Positions 35,571-45,964 of a stretch of DNA of 64,000 nucleotides are shown piece after piece. The notes beneath the pieces were generated by a model. That model did not search any database. It worked only from the letters and a program-made list of their open reading frames with translations, and was not told the DNA's origin. The position numbers and the translations under genes are program-made. This DNA is from JABURQ01 sp029243145 (lineage in GTDB: Bacteria > Planctomycetota > Planctomycetia > Planctomycetales > Planctomycetaceae): contig CBFHYX010000008.1 of the NCBI GenBank assembly GCA_965660145.1, positions 1 through 64,000 of the forward strand, read 5' to 3'. The first letter of the stretch is position 1; every line of letters starts with the position of its first letter.

Positions 35571-38500
35571 TTAGGATAATCCCGCAGATGTCTGCAACAC
35601 CGATTTCAACCGGTTCAACAGTTCTTCGTGATTTTCTGGCGCGCATCGTAAGAGCAGATAAGCTTCCCGATCATCGGCAATTCGAAAATCCTTGCCGGTA
35701 AGATGGGAAAGTTGGGAAATCTTCTTCTTGTCGCGATAAGTTAAAACTGCAAACCGATCATCTTCCAAGTGGATGTTTTCGATCTCCCATTGTCTCGCAT
35801 CCAGTTGCAGGGCCTTGAGTTGCATCAAAGTTTCGACTTCTGGGGGAAGCGGTCCGAACCGGTCTCGCAACTCTCCCTGAATCTCTTCCAGTTCGCCGTA
35901 ATCGTTCACTAACGACAATTTCCGGTACATCTCGATCTTTTGTCGTCCCGTAGTGACATAGTCTTCGGGCAAATAACCCGTGAAGGGAAGGTCAATCGCC
36001 ACATGTAAGAGATGCCGAAGCGGCTGATTTTTCATCTTTCGCACGGCGTTTTCCAGCAATTGGCAGTACAACTCGTAACCGACCGCCGAAATGTGACCGC
36101 TTTGTTCGGTGCCGAGAATATTCCCCGCACCGCGAATCTCCAAATCGCGCATCGAAATTTTGAAGCCCGCTCCCAATTCGCTATATTCTTCGATGGCTTT
36201 GAGTCTTTTGGTAGCAATCGGCGAGGGTGCTTTATTTTCATCAAGCATCAGATAGCAATACGCTTTGTGACGAGAACGACCCACGCGCCCGCGGAGTTGA
36301 TGGAGGTCCGAGAGACCATAATTTTGTGCTTGATTGATAAACATCGTATTCGCGTTGGGAATATCCAACCCACTTTCGATGATTGTGGTGGCGACCAAGA
36401 CATCAGCTCGGCCCGACAGAAAATCGTACATACCAATTTCAAGTTCAGCTTCGCTCATTTGACCATGAACGACGGCAAACTTGGCTTCGGGAACAAGACT
36501 GGCAAGCCTGTCTTTGATGGCCACGATGTTATAGACACGGTTATGGACAAAGTAAGCCTGACCGCCACGATTCAATTCTCGCACCAACGCATTACGAATC
36601 AGTTGATCGTCCCATCGACAGATATTTGTCTGGACGGCAATCCGCTCTTGCGGTGGAGTCACGAGATTCGAAATGTCGCGAATTCCTAACAGCGACAAAT
36701 GCAAAGTTCGCGGGATCGGCGTGGCAGAAAGTGTCAACACATCCACTTCCAAACGCAATTGCTTCAATTTCTCCTTGGCTTCCACACCAAATCGCTGCTC
36801 CTCATCGATCACCAACATTCCGAGATCCTGGAACTTCACATCTTGAGAAATTAAACGGTGTGTGCCGACAACAAGATCGACCGCCCCCGATTCCATCCGT
36901 TCCAGAATTTTCCGCTGTTCTTTTTTGGTCCGAAACCGCGATAGCACTTCAATCTCAATCGGGTATTCGGCCATGCGTTCGCAGAAAGTGCGATAATGTT
37001 GCTCGGCAAGAACCGTTGTGGGAACGAGTATCGCCGCCTGCCGTCCCGCATCAATCGCTTTGAACGCCGCTCGAATGGCAACTTCTGTCTTTCCGAATCC
37101 CACATCTCCACAGATCAAGCGATCCATCGGTCTCGCTTGTTCCATGTCATGCTTGGTTTCTTCAATGGCGTGAATTTGATCCTCGGTTTCGTTGTAAGGA
37201 AACGACGCTTCAAATTCTTTCTGCCAATGAGAATCAGGAGCGCACGCAATTCCCGGACGAGATTCGCGTGTGGCCTGCAACCGAATCATGTCGCTCGCCA
37301 TGTCGGCAACGGCTTGCGAGGCTTTCTCTTTTTTCTTCTTCCAGGCCAAACTGCCGAGCTTTGAAAGTCGCGGCAACGACTTCTTCGCTCCGACGTATTT
37401 TTGAACCAGATGAATCAGTGACACCGGCACATAAATGAGGATTTTATCAGCAAATTCAATCGCTAAATGCTCTTCTGGCTGATCGTCTTTCTCGATCATT
37501 TTCATGCCGCGAAAACGTCCAATGCCGTGAGACAAATGGACAACATGATCGCCTTCCTGGAGATCCAGAAAGTTGTCGATGGCGCGGGATTGAGCACTTT
37601 TTCGACGCCGCCGGGGAGTCCGTTGAACATCCGACCGACCAAACAATTCGTGATCGCCAATCACCATCAGCTTGCGGTCAACAAGGCGAAACCCTTTTTG
37701 CACGCGTCCCAAACAAAGATGCACTCGCCCGGCAAGCCCTTCGACTTCACCCAGCAACTCTCCCAGACGTTCTTGTTCTCCCGGATTGTGGCAGGCGATT
37801 AACACAGATTCTTCCTGCGCCAATAGTCCCGCAAGTTCATTCAAAACCTGATGTTTAGGACCGGTGAGTCGCTCGACCGATTCCACATGCAAATTCAGCT
37901 CGGCAAGATCTTTTCGCGGTTCGCCACCCAGTGCAGAGAGGCTCACATGCGATCTTGATAGACACAATTTGAGTACGGTTTCGGTCGTGTAAAGTCCGCG
38001 TGGATTGTCGAGACGATTGAGATAATCGCGACCTTCCTGCTGCAAATCCATTGGTTCCGAAAGAGCAATCAGGTAGTCGGCGGGCAGGTTCTCCAGCAGC
38101 GTTTCGCCCTCATCAGAACCGGCGACTTCTCCAGTAAACTCGACCGGATTCACAACCGACAACTTGATATTCTTGAGGGTTTCGAGAGTTCGTTGAGACT
38201 CGGCATCAAATGACCTCAACGAATCGATTTCATCACCAAACAATTCCAAACGGATTGGGTCGAGTGCATCGGGAGGAAAGATATCGACGATGCCACCATG
38301 AATCCGAAACTCACCCGGAGATTCCACGAGATTCACTCGCTCAAATTTACGCTCAATCAACCAGTCGACCAATCCATCGAGATCGATCTCCTCTCCCACC
38401 GTCAATGATCTCTCAGAGGTTTTCAAAGCCTCTTTGGTGGGAACGGGTTGTAATAAAGCTGAAATCGAAGCCAACACGAGCGATGGCGGATTCTCAGAAT

Positions 38501-38855
38501 GAATGTTCGATAACGCACGCAGTCGAGCCCCGAAAATCGGGTCGGCGATACTGTGCTCTCTCGGCAATGTTTGCCAAGCGGGGAAGACTTGCGGCGTCTC
38601 GTCTCGCCAGTCCGAGAAATCATATTCCAGTTCTTCGAGCTCCGGTTGGCGGGGAGCAATCACCAATAATGGTCGCCCTAATTCCTTCTGAATCGTGTCC
38701 AGAATCAGTGCGCGCGAAGACCCCCAGGCTCCTGCAATCGAAACCGGCTGTTCCTTGCGGAGCGCGGCTGCGAGATCAGAAAAGCCCGGCGATTGCTGCA
38801 TCAGCGGGATGAGGTCGGCCAGTTGGCGGACCTCGACAATCGATGAAGGCGACAT
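35571..38855 (-). CDS. mfd: Transcription-repair coupling factor Mfd
   Basis: A 1094-residue DNA translocase that removes RNA polymerase stalled at lesions and recruits UvrA. The UvrB-like N-terminal part spans 1-370, the polymerase-interacting domain about 432-500 (LQEGDHVVHLSHGIGRFRG), and the RecG-like motor starts at about 555 with Walker A GDVGFGKT (583-590), DEEQ box and SATPIPRTLHLSL. The TRCF C-terminal domain closes the protein. Length and order are normal. It is 93 bases upstream of the SurA-like gene on the same strand. Confidence 0.97.
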   Translation of the reverse strand: MSPSSIVEVRQLADLIPLMQQSPGFSDLAAALRKEQPVSIAGAWGSSRALILDTIQKELGRPLLVIAPRQPELEELEYDFSDWRDETPQVFPAWQTLPREHSIADPIFGARLRALSNIHSENPPSLVLASISALLQPVPTKEALKTSERSLTVGEEIDLDGLVDWLIERKFERVNLVESPGEFRIHGGIVDIFPPDALDPIRLELFGDEIDSLRSFDAESQRTLETLKNIKLSVVNPVEFTGEVAGSDEGETLLENLPADYLIALSEPMDLQQEGRDYLNRLDNPRGLYTTETVLKLCLSRSHVSLSALGGEPRKDLAELNLHVESVERLTGPKHQVLNELAGLLAQEESVLIACHNPGEQERLGELLGEVEGLAGRVHLCLGRVQKGFRLVDRKLMVIGDHELFGRSDVQRTPRRRRKSAQSRAIDNFLDLQEGDHVVHLSHGIGRFRGMKMIEKDDQPEEHLAIEFADKILIYVPVSLIHLVQKYVGAKKSLPRLSKLGSLAWKKKKEKASQAVADMASDMIRLQATRESRPGIACAPDSHWQKEFEASFPYNETEDQIHAIEETKHDMEQARPMDRLICGDVGFGKTEVAIRAAFKAIDAGRQAAILVPTTVLAEQHYRTFCERMAEYPIEIEVLSRFRTKKEQRKILERMESGAVDLVVGTHRLISQDVKFQDLGMLVIDEEQRFGVEAKEKLKQLRLEVDVLTLSATPIPRTLHLSLLGIRDISNLVTPPQERIAVQTNICRWDDQLIRNALVRELNRGGQAYFVHNRVYNIVAIKDRLASLVPEAKFAVVHGQMSEAELEIGMYDFLSGRADVLVATTIIESGLDIPNANTMFINQAQNYGLSDLHQLRGRVGRSRHKAYCYLMLDENKAPSPIATKRLKAIEEYSELGAGFKISMRDLEIRGAGNILGTEQSGHISAVGYELYCQLLENAVRKMKNQPLRHLLHVAIDLPFTGYLPEDYVTTGRQKIEMYRKLSLVNDYGELEEIQGELRDRFGPLPPEVETLMQLKALQLDARQWEIENIHLEDDRFAVLTYRDKKKISQLSHLTGKDFRIADDREAYLLLRCAPENHEELLNRLKSVLQTSAGLS

Positions 38856-38877
38856 AGAACAAGCATTCTATCGCCCC

Positions 38878-38907
38878 TTCCACAAATGACGAGCGGCAAT
38901 TGTGGAA
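38878..38907. repeat. Eight-base inverted repeat upstream of mfd
   Basis: TTCCACAA (38878-38885) and its exact complement TTGTGGAA (38900-38907) are 14 bases apart, in the 58-base gap between the zinc-ribbon gene and mfd. On the minus strand no T run follows, so it looks more like a protein-binding site or leader stem than a terminator. Confidence 0.5.
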
Positions 38908-38913
38908 ATTCCA

Positions 38914-39435
38914 CTATTCGGCGGGCTGCTCGGTCGACTTTGTGCGAAAGTAATTCAGGGTCACACGTCGTACGATGGCAATCTGAATGGCAAACACAAA
39001 TGTCATCAGAAGTAAGCCTAAAATACTTGCTACTAAATCCGTGGCAGAAGGTGCAAAACCGGGCCGGGAAACCACCAAATAATCTAATGCCAGCTTCGCG
39101 AAATGCAGAAAAAATCCCAAGGAACTCAACATTCCGGGGACAAAGATCAACCAGACTCCGACCACTGCCGCCAAACTTGGTTGAGATCCCACACGGGTAA
39201 TTTGACGATACCCAAAACCCTCGCCCCAAATACGCGCTAACGGGTCGATCATCGCTCCTGCGGAAATTGGCCCCCCACAATTGAGACACAAGTGTGCATG
39301 GGGCTGAATCGGCTCGAAACAACGCGGACAGACCGAGATATCATTTTGATCGCCAACAGCCTCGGGCATGTTCTCCGCAACATCTTCCCAGTCTTCAGGA
39401 AGTTGCTCGTTCAACGATGTTTCAGGTTCGGCCAT
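38914..39435 (-). CDS. Zinc-ribbon membrane protein
   Basis: A 173-residue protein. An acidic N-terminus is followed by a zinc ribbon C36-x2-C39 ... C50-x2-C53 (CPRCFEPIQPHAHLCLNCGG), then two hydrophobic segments at about 90-120 and 140-165 and a basic tail. Function unknown; zinc-ribbon membrane proteins of this kind are common in planctomycetes. The ATG at 39435 is preferred over a GTG four codons earlier. It is the first gene of the run that includes mfd. Confidence 0.7.
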   Translation of the reverse strand: MAEPETSLNEQLPEDWEDVAENMPEAVGDQNDISVCPRCFEPIQPHAHLCLNCGGPISAGAMIDPLARIWGEGFGYRQITRVGSQPSLAAVVGVWLIFVPGMLSSLGFFLHFAKLALDYLVVSRPGFAPSATDLVASILGLLLMTFVFAIQIAIVRRVTLNYFRTKSTEQPAE

Positions 39436-39517
39436 GAAATTTCTCACTGGCGTTTGGGGAATAGACAGATTCTACTAAAACTAATGCACTCTCTCAAAAA
39501 TTTTTCGGAGCCAATTG

Positions 39518-40444
39518 ATGATATCGTTGAATGATTCTCGTCGTGACTTTCTGAAATCTTCGGCACTTGCAGCCGCAGCCCTCACAATCCCTCGATCTCT
39601 GCTGGCTCTCGAAGATTGCACCGCCACCTCACACTCGGGCATGAAACTGTCGCTTGCCGCCTATTCATTTAATCGATATCTCCCCAACAGTTGGCGGGGT
39701 CAACCAAAACCCGACACCTCGATGACATTGATGGACTTTGTCGATTACTGTGGGGCACAGAATCTCGCCGGCACCGAATTGACCGGTTACTACTTTCCCG
39801 AAACTGTGACTCCTGAGTATCTGGCCTCTCTCAAATCTCATACGCAAAAACAGGGATTGGAGATCTCGGGAACCGCCATCGGAAACGATTTTTGTGTGCC
39901 GGCAGGAGAAAAACTCGAATTTGAATTGAATCGAGCCAAGCAGTGGATTGATTACGCCGCAGCGATTGGTGCGCCCGTCATTCGTGTCTTTGCCGGAAAA
40001 GTTCCAAAAGGAGATACTGAAGAAGCTGCCATCGAACGCTGTGCGGATACCATGAATCGAGCCTTGGCTTACGCGGGGAAGAAACGCGTGAAACTGGCCC
40101 TCGAAAATCATGGTGGGATCACGTCAACTCCCGAGCAAATGTTCTCGATCATCGACCAAGTGAAGCCGTCCCCGTGGTTCGGCATCAATTTTGACAGCGG
40201 GAATTTTCAGACGGATGATCCTTACCGCGACTTGGAAAAGATCGCACCATTGGCCATCAACGCTCAAATCAAAGTGACCATCAAACCGAACCGAAAAGCA
40301 GAACCCGCCGATTTTTCTCGCATCGTATCGATCCTCAAGAAAGCCAAGTACCAAGGTTTTGTGGTGCTCGAATATGAAGAAAAAGCGGAGCCTCGCGAAG
40401 AAATCCCCGGCTATCTCGCACAGTTGCGAGAGTTAATTTCCTGA
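39518..40444 (+). CDS. Tat-exported sugar phosphate isomerase/epimerase-like protein
   Basis: A 308-residue protein with a twin-arginine signal (SRRDFLKSSALAAAALTIP). The mature part is an AP-endonuclease-2/xylose-isomerase-like TIM barrel; the metal-site strands are visible in ALENHGGI near 195 and INFDSGNF near 225, with a final VVLEYEEKAEP. Cytoplasmic relatives isomerise sugars or keto sugars. Export suggests a periplasmic carbohydrate substrate. GGAG is eight bases before the ATG at 39518, preferred to the TTG one codon earlier. Confidence 0.88.
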   Translation: MISLNDSRRDFLKSSALAAAALTIPRSLLALEDCTATSHSGMKLSLAAYSFNRYLPNSWRGQPKPDTSMTLMDFVDYCGAQNLAGTELTGYYFPETVTPEYLASLKSHTQKQGLEISGTAIGNDFCVPAGEKLEFELNRAKQWIDYAAAIGAPVIRVFAGKVPKGDTEEAAIERCADTMNRALAYAGKKRVKLALENHGGITSTPEQMFSIIDQVKPSPWFGINFDSGNFQTDDPYRDLEKIAPLAINAQIKVTIKPNRKAEPADFSRIVSILKKAKYQGFVVLEYEEKAEPREEIPGYLAQLRELIS

Positions 40445-40457
40445 ATAACAAACAACG

Positions 40458-40494
40458 AAAAAAGCGAGGCACCACATTGATTGTGATGCCTCGC
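40458..40494. terminator. Bidirectional intrinsic terminator
   Basis: Stem GCGAGGCA (40464-40471) / TGCCTCGC (40487-40494) with inner CACA/TTGTG pairs. Minus-strand transcripts from 40534 meet TTTTTT after the stem (40463-40458); plus-strand transcripts end in TTCAATT. It separates the convergent isomerase-like and unknown genes. Confidence 0.85.
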
Positions 40495-40533
40495 TTCAAT
40501 TCGAATAAGACGGACAAGTGAATTGTTCCGGGA

Positions 40534-41220
40534 TCACCTGTCGTCGAGTGCGAGTGTATAACAAAGATTCTCGAACTGTTCCTGAAATTCCTCGGTCGAG
40601 GAATGCACGTGCTCAGCTTCGGTGATGAATTTCATATCGTCATCTCGGTCGAGCCCATGATTCATCAAAATGCCTTCCATACGTTCGAGGTCGCGACCGT
40701 ACATCACCAACAGTTTGTGTTCGTCGAGCTGAACTTCCATTGGCTTACGAGGATTGAGCAAAGCAATTCCCGCACATCCATCGTTGGTTAGCATCTCTTC
40801 GTAGTCGTACAGGGTGCTCATCAGAATGGGCAACTCGATGTGTTCGCGGTGACGATCACGATGCTCATCGCCCATGGAAGAATGACTGGTCTCCAACACC
40901 AAATCGACTTCATCACCCAGAGGCCGTACCAGATCGAGAAACAAATCGAACAGATCGGGCTTTGATGCGGAGGCAATCAACACAGGGATCCGAACACCGG
41001 ATGTCTTATCGTCATATTGATCCCAGCGATAACCCGCTTTAGGAACGACATCGAGTTCGTAGGAAGGACGCACCGCATCTGTCAGCAGGAAATCGCCATA
41101 TCGATCAATTCCCAGATGAGCGTCAATCTCTTCTTGGGAGAGCGTGGCGAACCCACCTGCCTGCTTTTGAGGCTGCTCTGTGTGATTTGTGCTTTTGAGA
41201 ATTTTCTTGAGGAAACTCAT
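40534..41220 (-). CDS. Soluble protein of unknown function
   Basis: A 228-residue acidic protein, starting MSFLKKILKS. It has a basic N-terminal helix and then an alpha/beta body with RIPVLIASASKPDLFDLFLD near 95-115, DEVDLVLETSHSSM and a C-terminal helical part. I do not recognise the family. The ATG at 41220 is preferred to one 14 codons earlier, because AGGA lies about ten bases before it. It is transcribed away from the transglutaminase-like gene. Confidence 0.65.
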   Translation of the reverse strand: MSFLKKILKSTNHTEQPQKQAGGFATLSQEEIDAHLGIDRYGDFLLTDAVRPSYELDVVPKAGYRWDQYDDKTSGVRIPVLIASASKPDLFDLFLDLVRPLGDEVDLVLETSHSSMGDEHRDRHREHIELPILMSTLYDYEEMLTNDGCAGIALLNPRKPMEVQLDEHKLLVMYGRDLERMEGILMNHGLDRDDDMKFITEAEHVHSSTEEFQEQFENLCYTLALDDR

Positions 41221-41685
41221 TGCCGGGTAGTCCTGACACTTTCGGTTATCTCCCTTCGTCACCGATTGTGAATGTATGTAAGGTTGCTGCTTGCAACCGG
41301 TATCGTGTCTGATTCTTCACTTCGTTGAACGTCGCTCATCGACATCACTTTAACCTAGCACATGTATCCCCATGCGTTCGATTCCCCTGCCCGCCACATG
41401 GAATTTCTCCGAGAAAGAGGGTTTGTATGGTCTGACAGGGTGAATCAGATAAGCTGGTAGGATTTGGGTGAGTTCTCCGATTTCGCGGGGTCGAACGGTC
41501 TTCTACGATGTTTAACGATTGCCTCTTTTCAGCATCATTTCATCCGTGCGCCGAGCAAATTACGAATCGGCGATTTTCATAAACTCATGTCGGCTGGGAA
41601 TCCAAAAGTGGGACTGTAGCGATTGTAGGGATTCGCTAAGATTGGAAAGGTAGCGACCGGCGTTCACTCAGCAGGAAAGCACGAA
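41221..41685. other. Gene-free divergent region
   Basis: About 460 bases between two divergent genes, so promoters for both should lie here. A perfect GGTTGC/GCAACC hairpin with a five-base loop is at 41282-41298. No other structure or reading frame stands out. Confidence 0.5.
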
Positions 41686-43188
41686 ATGACGATTAGATGT
41701 TCTTCGCGAAGTCTCACTCAACGCATGGGTGTGTTCATACTTCTGTTTCTCACCATCAATTCGGCTTCGCCTCTTTCCACAAGCGCACAAGAGTCTGTCA
41801 AAACTGAGTGGCAGGTGATGATGCTCGATCAACAACGCATTGGGTATGCCAGTCTCGAAACTCGTCAAGAGGGACAAATTCTTAAACTCAAACAATCGTC
41901 CCGCATGGAGTTCCAACGCTTCGGACAGAAGATTGAACTTGAAACAGAACTGCAAACCGAAGAGCTGATTGACGGCACTTTGCGATCCTTCCGATTTGAA
42001 ATACGGAACCCTCCCAACAAACCCACCATCTCTTCAGGAACGATTCGCGGGAATCAACTTGATCTTAAACTGACCGTCAACGGACGAGTAAGTGAGAAAG
42101 AAATCTCCCTGCCCCCCAATTTGAAATCTCCTCTCTGGCAGGAACGCATGTTTCGAAACGCGACCTTAAAGGAAGGACTGACGAATTCATTCAATACCTG
42201 GTTGCCCAAACTTTCCAAAGTCAGCAATCTGAAATTTCGTGTCGATCAAGAACGTCAAACAGAAATGTTCAACGGGAAACGTGCTCTCGTCCATAAAGTC
42301 AACGTCGTCAACTCGGCCATCCCGACCCTGAAAATGCGAGGATATCTGGATGACGGCGGACGTTGGGTCAAATCAGAATCCGAATTCTTCGGGAAAATTC
42401 TTTATACTTATCAGGTTCCTGAGACAGAGGCTTTAAAAGAACTGGCAGGAGACGAACTCGATCTGGCACTGAAAACTATCATCCGCGTGGGAGGAATCCG
42501 TGATCCACACCGACTGAGAGAAGTGACTTATCGAATCACGCTCGAATCCGATGACCCCGCAGAATATTTCGTCTCCGGTCCCACACAATCCATCGAACAA
42601 GTGAACGACCGTACGATTCTACTGACTGTCAAGAAGATCGAAGCACCCCCTCGCACTGCGATCTCGCGAAAACCAGACGATAAATATTTGCAACCGACTG
42701 AGTTTCTGCAATCGAATGACTTTCGCGTCGTGCAACTGGCACGACGTGCGTCGGCAGGGCTTAGCGATCCCAATCGGATTGCCGTCAACATGGAAAAAAC
42801 GGTCCACGAAACCATCCACAATAAAAACTTCTCGACCGCTTTGGCGTCTGCTGCTGAAGTGGCAGAAAAACGTGAGGGTGATTGCACCGAACACGCCATG
42901 CTGCTGGCGGCGATGTTGCGTGCCGAAAAACTTCCCTCCCGTATCGCGGTCGGTTTCGTTCACTCCGATCACTTTAACGGCTTCGCCGGTCATATGTGGA
43001 CCGAAGTATGGCTGAGAGATCGCTGGTATCCGCTCGATGCCACTCTGGCAAAAGGGGGAATCGGTCCCGGCCATTTGAAAATCGGTGACAGTGCTCTCGA
43101 TGAAAATTCACCCGCTCCCATCACTTCGTTTCTCCCCATGCTGCGACTGCTGGGGCAAATGACCATCGAAGTTGAAAAGCAACGGTAG
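41686..43188 (+). CDS. Exported transglutaminase-like protein
   Basis: A 500-residue protein with a signal peptide (about 1-38, ending in STSAQ). The N-terminal two thirds is beta-rich and unassigned. The C-terminal transglutaminase-core domain carries the full papain-like triad: Cys400 (GDCTEHA), His436 (GHMWTEV) and Asp451 (PLDATL). The family includes bacterial peptidases and amide-bond enzymes acting outside the cytoplasm. AGGAAAG lies before the ATG. Its substrate is unknown. Confidence 0.88.
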   Translation: MTIRCSSRSLTQRMGVFILLFLTINSASPLSTSAQESVKTEWQVMMLDQQRIGYASLETRQEGQILKLKQSSRMEFQRFGQKIELETELQTEELIDGTLRSFRFEIRNPPNKPTISSGTIRGNQLDLKLTVNGRVSEKEISLPPNLKSPLWQERMFRNATLKEGLTNSFNTWLPKLSKVSNLKFRVDQERQTEMFNGKRALVHKVNVVNSAIPTLKMRGYLDDGGRWVKSESEFFGKILYTYQVPETEALKELAGDELDLALKTIIRVGGIRDPHRLREVTYRITLESDDPAEYFVSGPTQSIEQVNDRTILLTVKKIEAPPRTAISRKPDDKYLQPTEFLQSNDFRVVQLARRASAGLSDPNRIAVNMEKTVHETIHNKNFSTALASAAEVAEKREGDCTEHAMLLAAMLRAEKLPSRIAVGFVHSDHFNGFAGHMWTEVWLRDRWYPLDATLAKGGIGPGHLKIGDSALDENSPAPITSFLPMLRLLGQMTIEVEKQR

Positions 43189-43210
43189 CATGTGTCGAGT
43201 TCAAAAGGGA

Positions 43211-44416
43211 TCACTCTTTCGGAGTGTGAATCATTTCTCCCACGACGGGGTTGGCAAGATCAGCGTGTTGGCTGGAGACGTTTGTGAAGACATTCCCGTC
43301 GAGCAGAATGTTTGTCGAAGGTTCACCGCGCAATTCGACAGCCGGTGATTGCAATCCCGAAAAACCATTGCCCGAGATCCCCACATGGTTCGTCCCTTCG
43401 AGGACCAAGCCTGCTGCCAGCAAATCATCAGTCCCTCGACGAACTTGACCATCACCAATATCGCTGTTGCTGAAGTGATTGGCGGCAACAGTAATACTGC
43501 CGCTGAGTGGGCCAACACGGACGGCGTCTGCCGTCATCAGCGTGAACGTATTCGCAGAAATCGCACACCCGTGTGCATCGCGGAGATCCACTCCTGCTCC
43601 ATTGTGGGCAATCACGTTAGCACTCACCGTGATACCGTAACAATCTCGGTCCAGAATGATGGCCGTCCCCTGACACTCTTCGATCATATTTGCCGCCACC
43701 ACACTTCCATAGGTGTTCTCAATGACCACGCCATGTTGCAAATGGTCATCCAGATTATTACCGGACATCGTCAGATTGAATCCATCGATGCAATGTAGCG
43801 CATCGTTGTTCTCTTCGAATTGGTTCGCCGAAACGATGATATCGTGACAGCCGAGGATGTTGAGTCCGACCTGTTTATTGTAGGTGATCAGACAATCGGA
43901 AACTCGAGGATCTTCGTAACAATGGTCGAGTGTGATACCATCTCCGCCATTCTCGCTGATGGTCACCGCATCGATGTGAATTTCATTGATACGGCGAGCC
44001 AAGATACCGCTTCCACTCTGCTCATTCCCCGTGATGCGAAAGTTGGTCAATCGAACACGCCACAAGTTGTGTTTATCGGTCTTGGCATTTTTGACTTCGG
44101 GATGCGATAACAAAATCGCCGGCTCACCGTTGGTGTTGGTGTTCACAATGTGAGTCGAAGTCCCCGCGCCTTCGATGGTGATATCTTCTCCACGAATTAT
44201 AAGTGGTTCGCTGATTTCAAATTGACCGGCCGGTAATCGGACGATGCCACCCTCTTTCGGAACCGCATCGATGGCTGCTTGCAGCGATTCGTATTGAGAG
44301 GCCACGATTTCTGGACGCGCACCGGGGAGAGTGGTCGATGCTGGTTGAGTGGCATTCAATCCCAGCACGGCCAGCATTCCTGTGGTCAGAAACATTCCGG
44401 CAAAATACGTTTTCAT
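43211..44416 (-). CDS. Exported right-handed parallel beta-helix protein
   Basis: A 401-residue protein with a signal peptide (about 1-25). The mature part is a long series of short repeats with N-x-(I/V)-x-x-N patterns (for example ILGCHDIIVSANQFEENND and NHFSNSDIGDG), the signature of pectate-lyase-like beta helices of the NosD/CASH type. It may bind or cleave a polysaccharide; no catalytic residues can be assigned. The ATG at 44416 starts a clean signal peptide. It lies 41 bases after the DUF1501 gene on the same strand and probably shares its transcript. Confidence 0.85.
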   Translation of the reverse strand: MKTYFAGMFLTTGMLAVLGLNATQPASTTLPGARPEIVASQYESLQAAIDAVPKEGGIVRLPAGQFEISEPLIIRGEDITIEGAGTSTHIVNTNTNGEPAILLSHPEVKNAKTDKHNLWRVRLTNFRITGNEQSGSGILARRINEIHIDAVTISENGGDGITLDHCYEDPRVSDCLITYNKQVGLNILGCHDIIVSANQFEENNDALHCIDGFNLTMSGNNLDDHLQHGVVIENTYGSVVAANMIEECQGTAIILDRDCYGITVSANVIAHNGAGVDLRDAHGCAISANTFTLMTADAVRVGPLSGSITVAANHFSNSDIGDGQVRRGTDDLLAAGLVLEGTNHVGISGNGFSGLQSPAVELRGEPSTNILLDGNVFTNVSSQHADLANPVVGEMIHTPKE

Positions 44417-44457
44417 GGTGTACTTTCGAGAGTAATCAATTGTTGTATAAGAGAAGT

Positions 44458-45834
44458 TCAAGAGAATAAATCATCAACCGGCGTTCCATTGCTAACTCGG
44501 AAGGAAAACCCGTCTGCGCCGTAGCGTTGTTCAAGCGGGATATCGAGTGCCTGAAAGATGGTCGCTCCAACATCGGCATGAGAAACCGGACGACCCGCCG
44601 CGACTTCTCCTCCAATTTTATCGGAGGCACCATAAACAAATCCACGTTTCACTCCACCACCGGCAAACAGGCCGGTGTAAGCGTTGGGCCAATGACCGCG
44701 TCCCCGCCCTTCTCCTTCGAATTTCGGGCTGCGTCCAAATTCTCCCACCACTGGCACAAACGTGGTCTCCAATAAGCCACGGTCTTCCAGATCGGTGATG
44801 AGCGCAGAAAGTCCCTGGTCGAGACGCGGAGCCGACCAACGCATCCCGTACGGCCCGTTCCCATACATGTTGTCCTTCCCGCTGTAATAACTATCGTGCA
44901 TGTCCCAAACCTGGGTGACGGTCGGCTCGGTTTCACCCGGCGCAAGTCCTGGCCAGGCCGTGAGCGAAACAAGACGAACACCGGCTTCAATCAAGCGACG
45001 AGCCATCAACAAATACTGTCCCAGGGGATTTCTTCCGTAACGATCCCGCACCGCATCGGGCTCTTGCGTCAGGTCAAAAGCTTCTCGAGCACGAGAACCG
45101 GTGACCAGATCACGGGCTCGTTCGTGCAAATCGGTCCATTTGGTGGGTCGCTTCTCGTCCTCCAAAGACTGCAACAGATCGAACCGTTGCTGCAATCTCC
45201 GACCGTCCACTCCCTCCGGGGGATGGAAATGTTTCACTTGGAACGAAGATGCTGCCGGGTTATCGAGTTCGTGACCGATCCGCAAAGGCGCGTGCTCGAA
45301 GCCGATCTTGTGCAACCCGTTGTTGTACCGGGGGACTTTATTGGTCCCCGTTTTCATATTGTGCAACCAGACATGCGATGGCATGTTCACCGACGACGGC
45401 TGGAAACGGGAAATCAGCGACCCAATCAACGGCGAATCATCGGCCGTCGTACCGTTCGGTTGACCGGTGAGCATTGTGTGCGCCGCAGTCACATGCACGG
45501 TATCAGTATGACTCATTGAGCGCACCAGACTGAATCGATCCGCGATGGTCGCCAGTCTCGGCATCATTTCGGTGAATTGGACACCGGGCAACACAGTGGC
45601 AATTTGATCGTAGGGGCCGCGTGTTTCCTGCGGAGCGAATGGTTTCGGGTCGAGTGTATCGATGTGGCTCAACCCACCACTTAAGACGATGAATATACAC
45701 GACTTTTCGGTCGCCCCCAATTTTTCGGCGGCCAACAGATTGGGAAGCGTGAGACCGAGACCACCCAGCGAGCCGGCTTGAATCAGCGAGCGCCGGGTGA
45801 GGAGAGTCTGATTGTGCAGGAAACTGGACATCAA
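44458..45834 (-). CDS. DUF1501 protein (Tat-exported)
   Basis: A 458-residue protein with a Tat-type signal (LTRRSLIQAGSLGG). The body is the DUF1501 alkaline-phosphatase/sulfatase-like fold, with SGGLSHIDTLDPKP near 53 and VVGEFGRSPKFEGEGRGRGHWP near 358. DUF1501 genes usually accompany DUF1549/DUF1553 genes in planctomycetes; here no such partner is adjacent, which is a little unusual. Molecular function is not established. It stands upstream of the beta-helix gene. Confidence 0.93.
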   Translation of the reverse strand: MMSSFLHNQTLLTRRSLIQAGSLGGLGLTLPNLLAAEKLGATEKSCIFIVLSGGLSHIDTLDPKPFAPQETRGPYDQIATVLPGVQFTEMMPRLATIADRFSLVRSMSHTDTVHVTAAHTMLTGQPNGTTADDSPLIGSLISRFQPSSVNMPSHVWLHNMKTGTNKVPRYNNGLHKIGFEHAPLRIGHELDNPAASSFQVKHFHPPEGVDGRRLQQRFDLLQSLEDEKRPTKWTDLHERARDLVTGSRAREAFDLTQEPDAVRDRYGRNPLGQYLLMARRLIEAGVRLVSLTAWPGLAPGETEPTVTQVWDMHDSYYSGKDNMYGNGPYGMRWSAPRLDQGLSALITDLEDRGLLETTFVPVVGEFGRSPKFEGEGRGRGHWPNAYTGLFAGGGVKRGFVYGASDKIGGEVAAGRPVSHADVGATIFQALDIPLEQRYGADGFSFRVSNGTPVDDLFS

Positions 45835-45964
45835 TTTGGCCCGATTTCTGTTCGGATGCTGAGTCTCGCCGAGCGCGAGTCGAAGTCATCGAGGAATCAT
45901 CACATCAATAAAGACTAACGTGTTAATTGCCGAGTTTCACGCAGAGAATTTGATTTCACAGAGA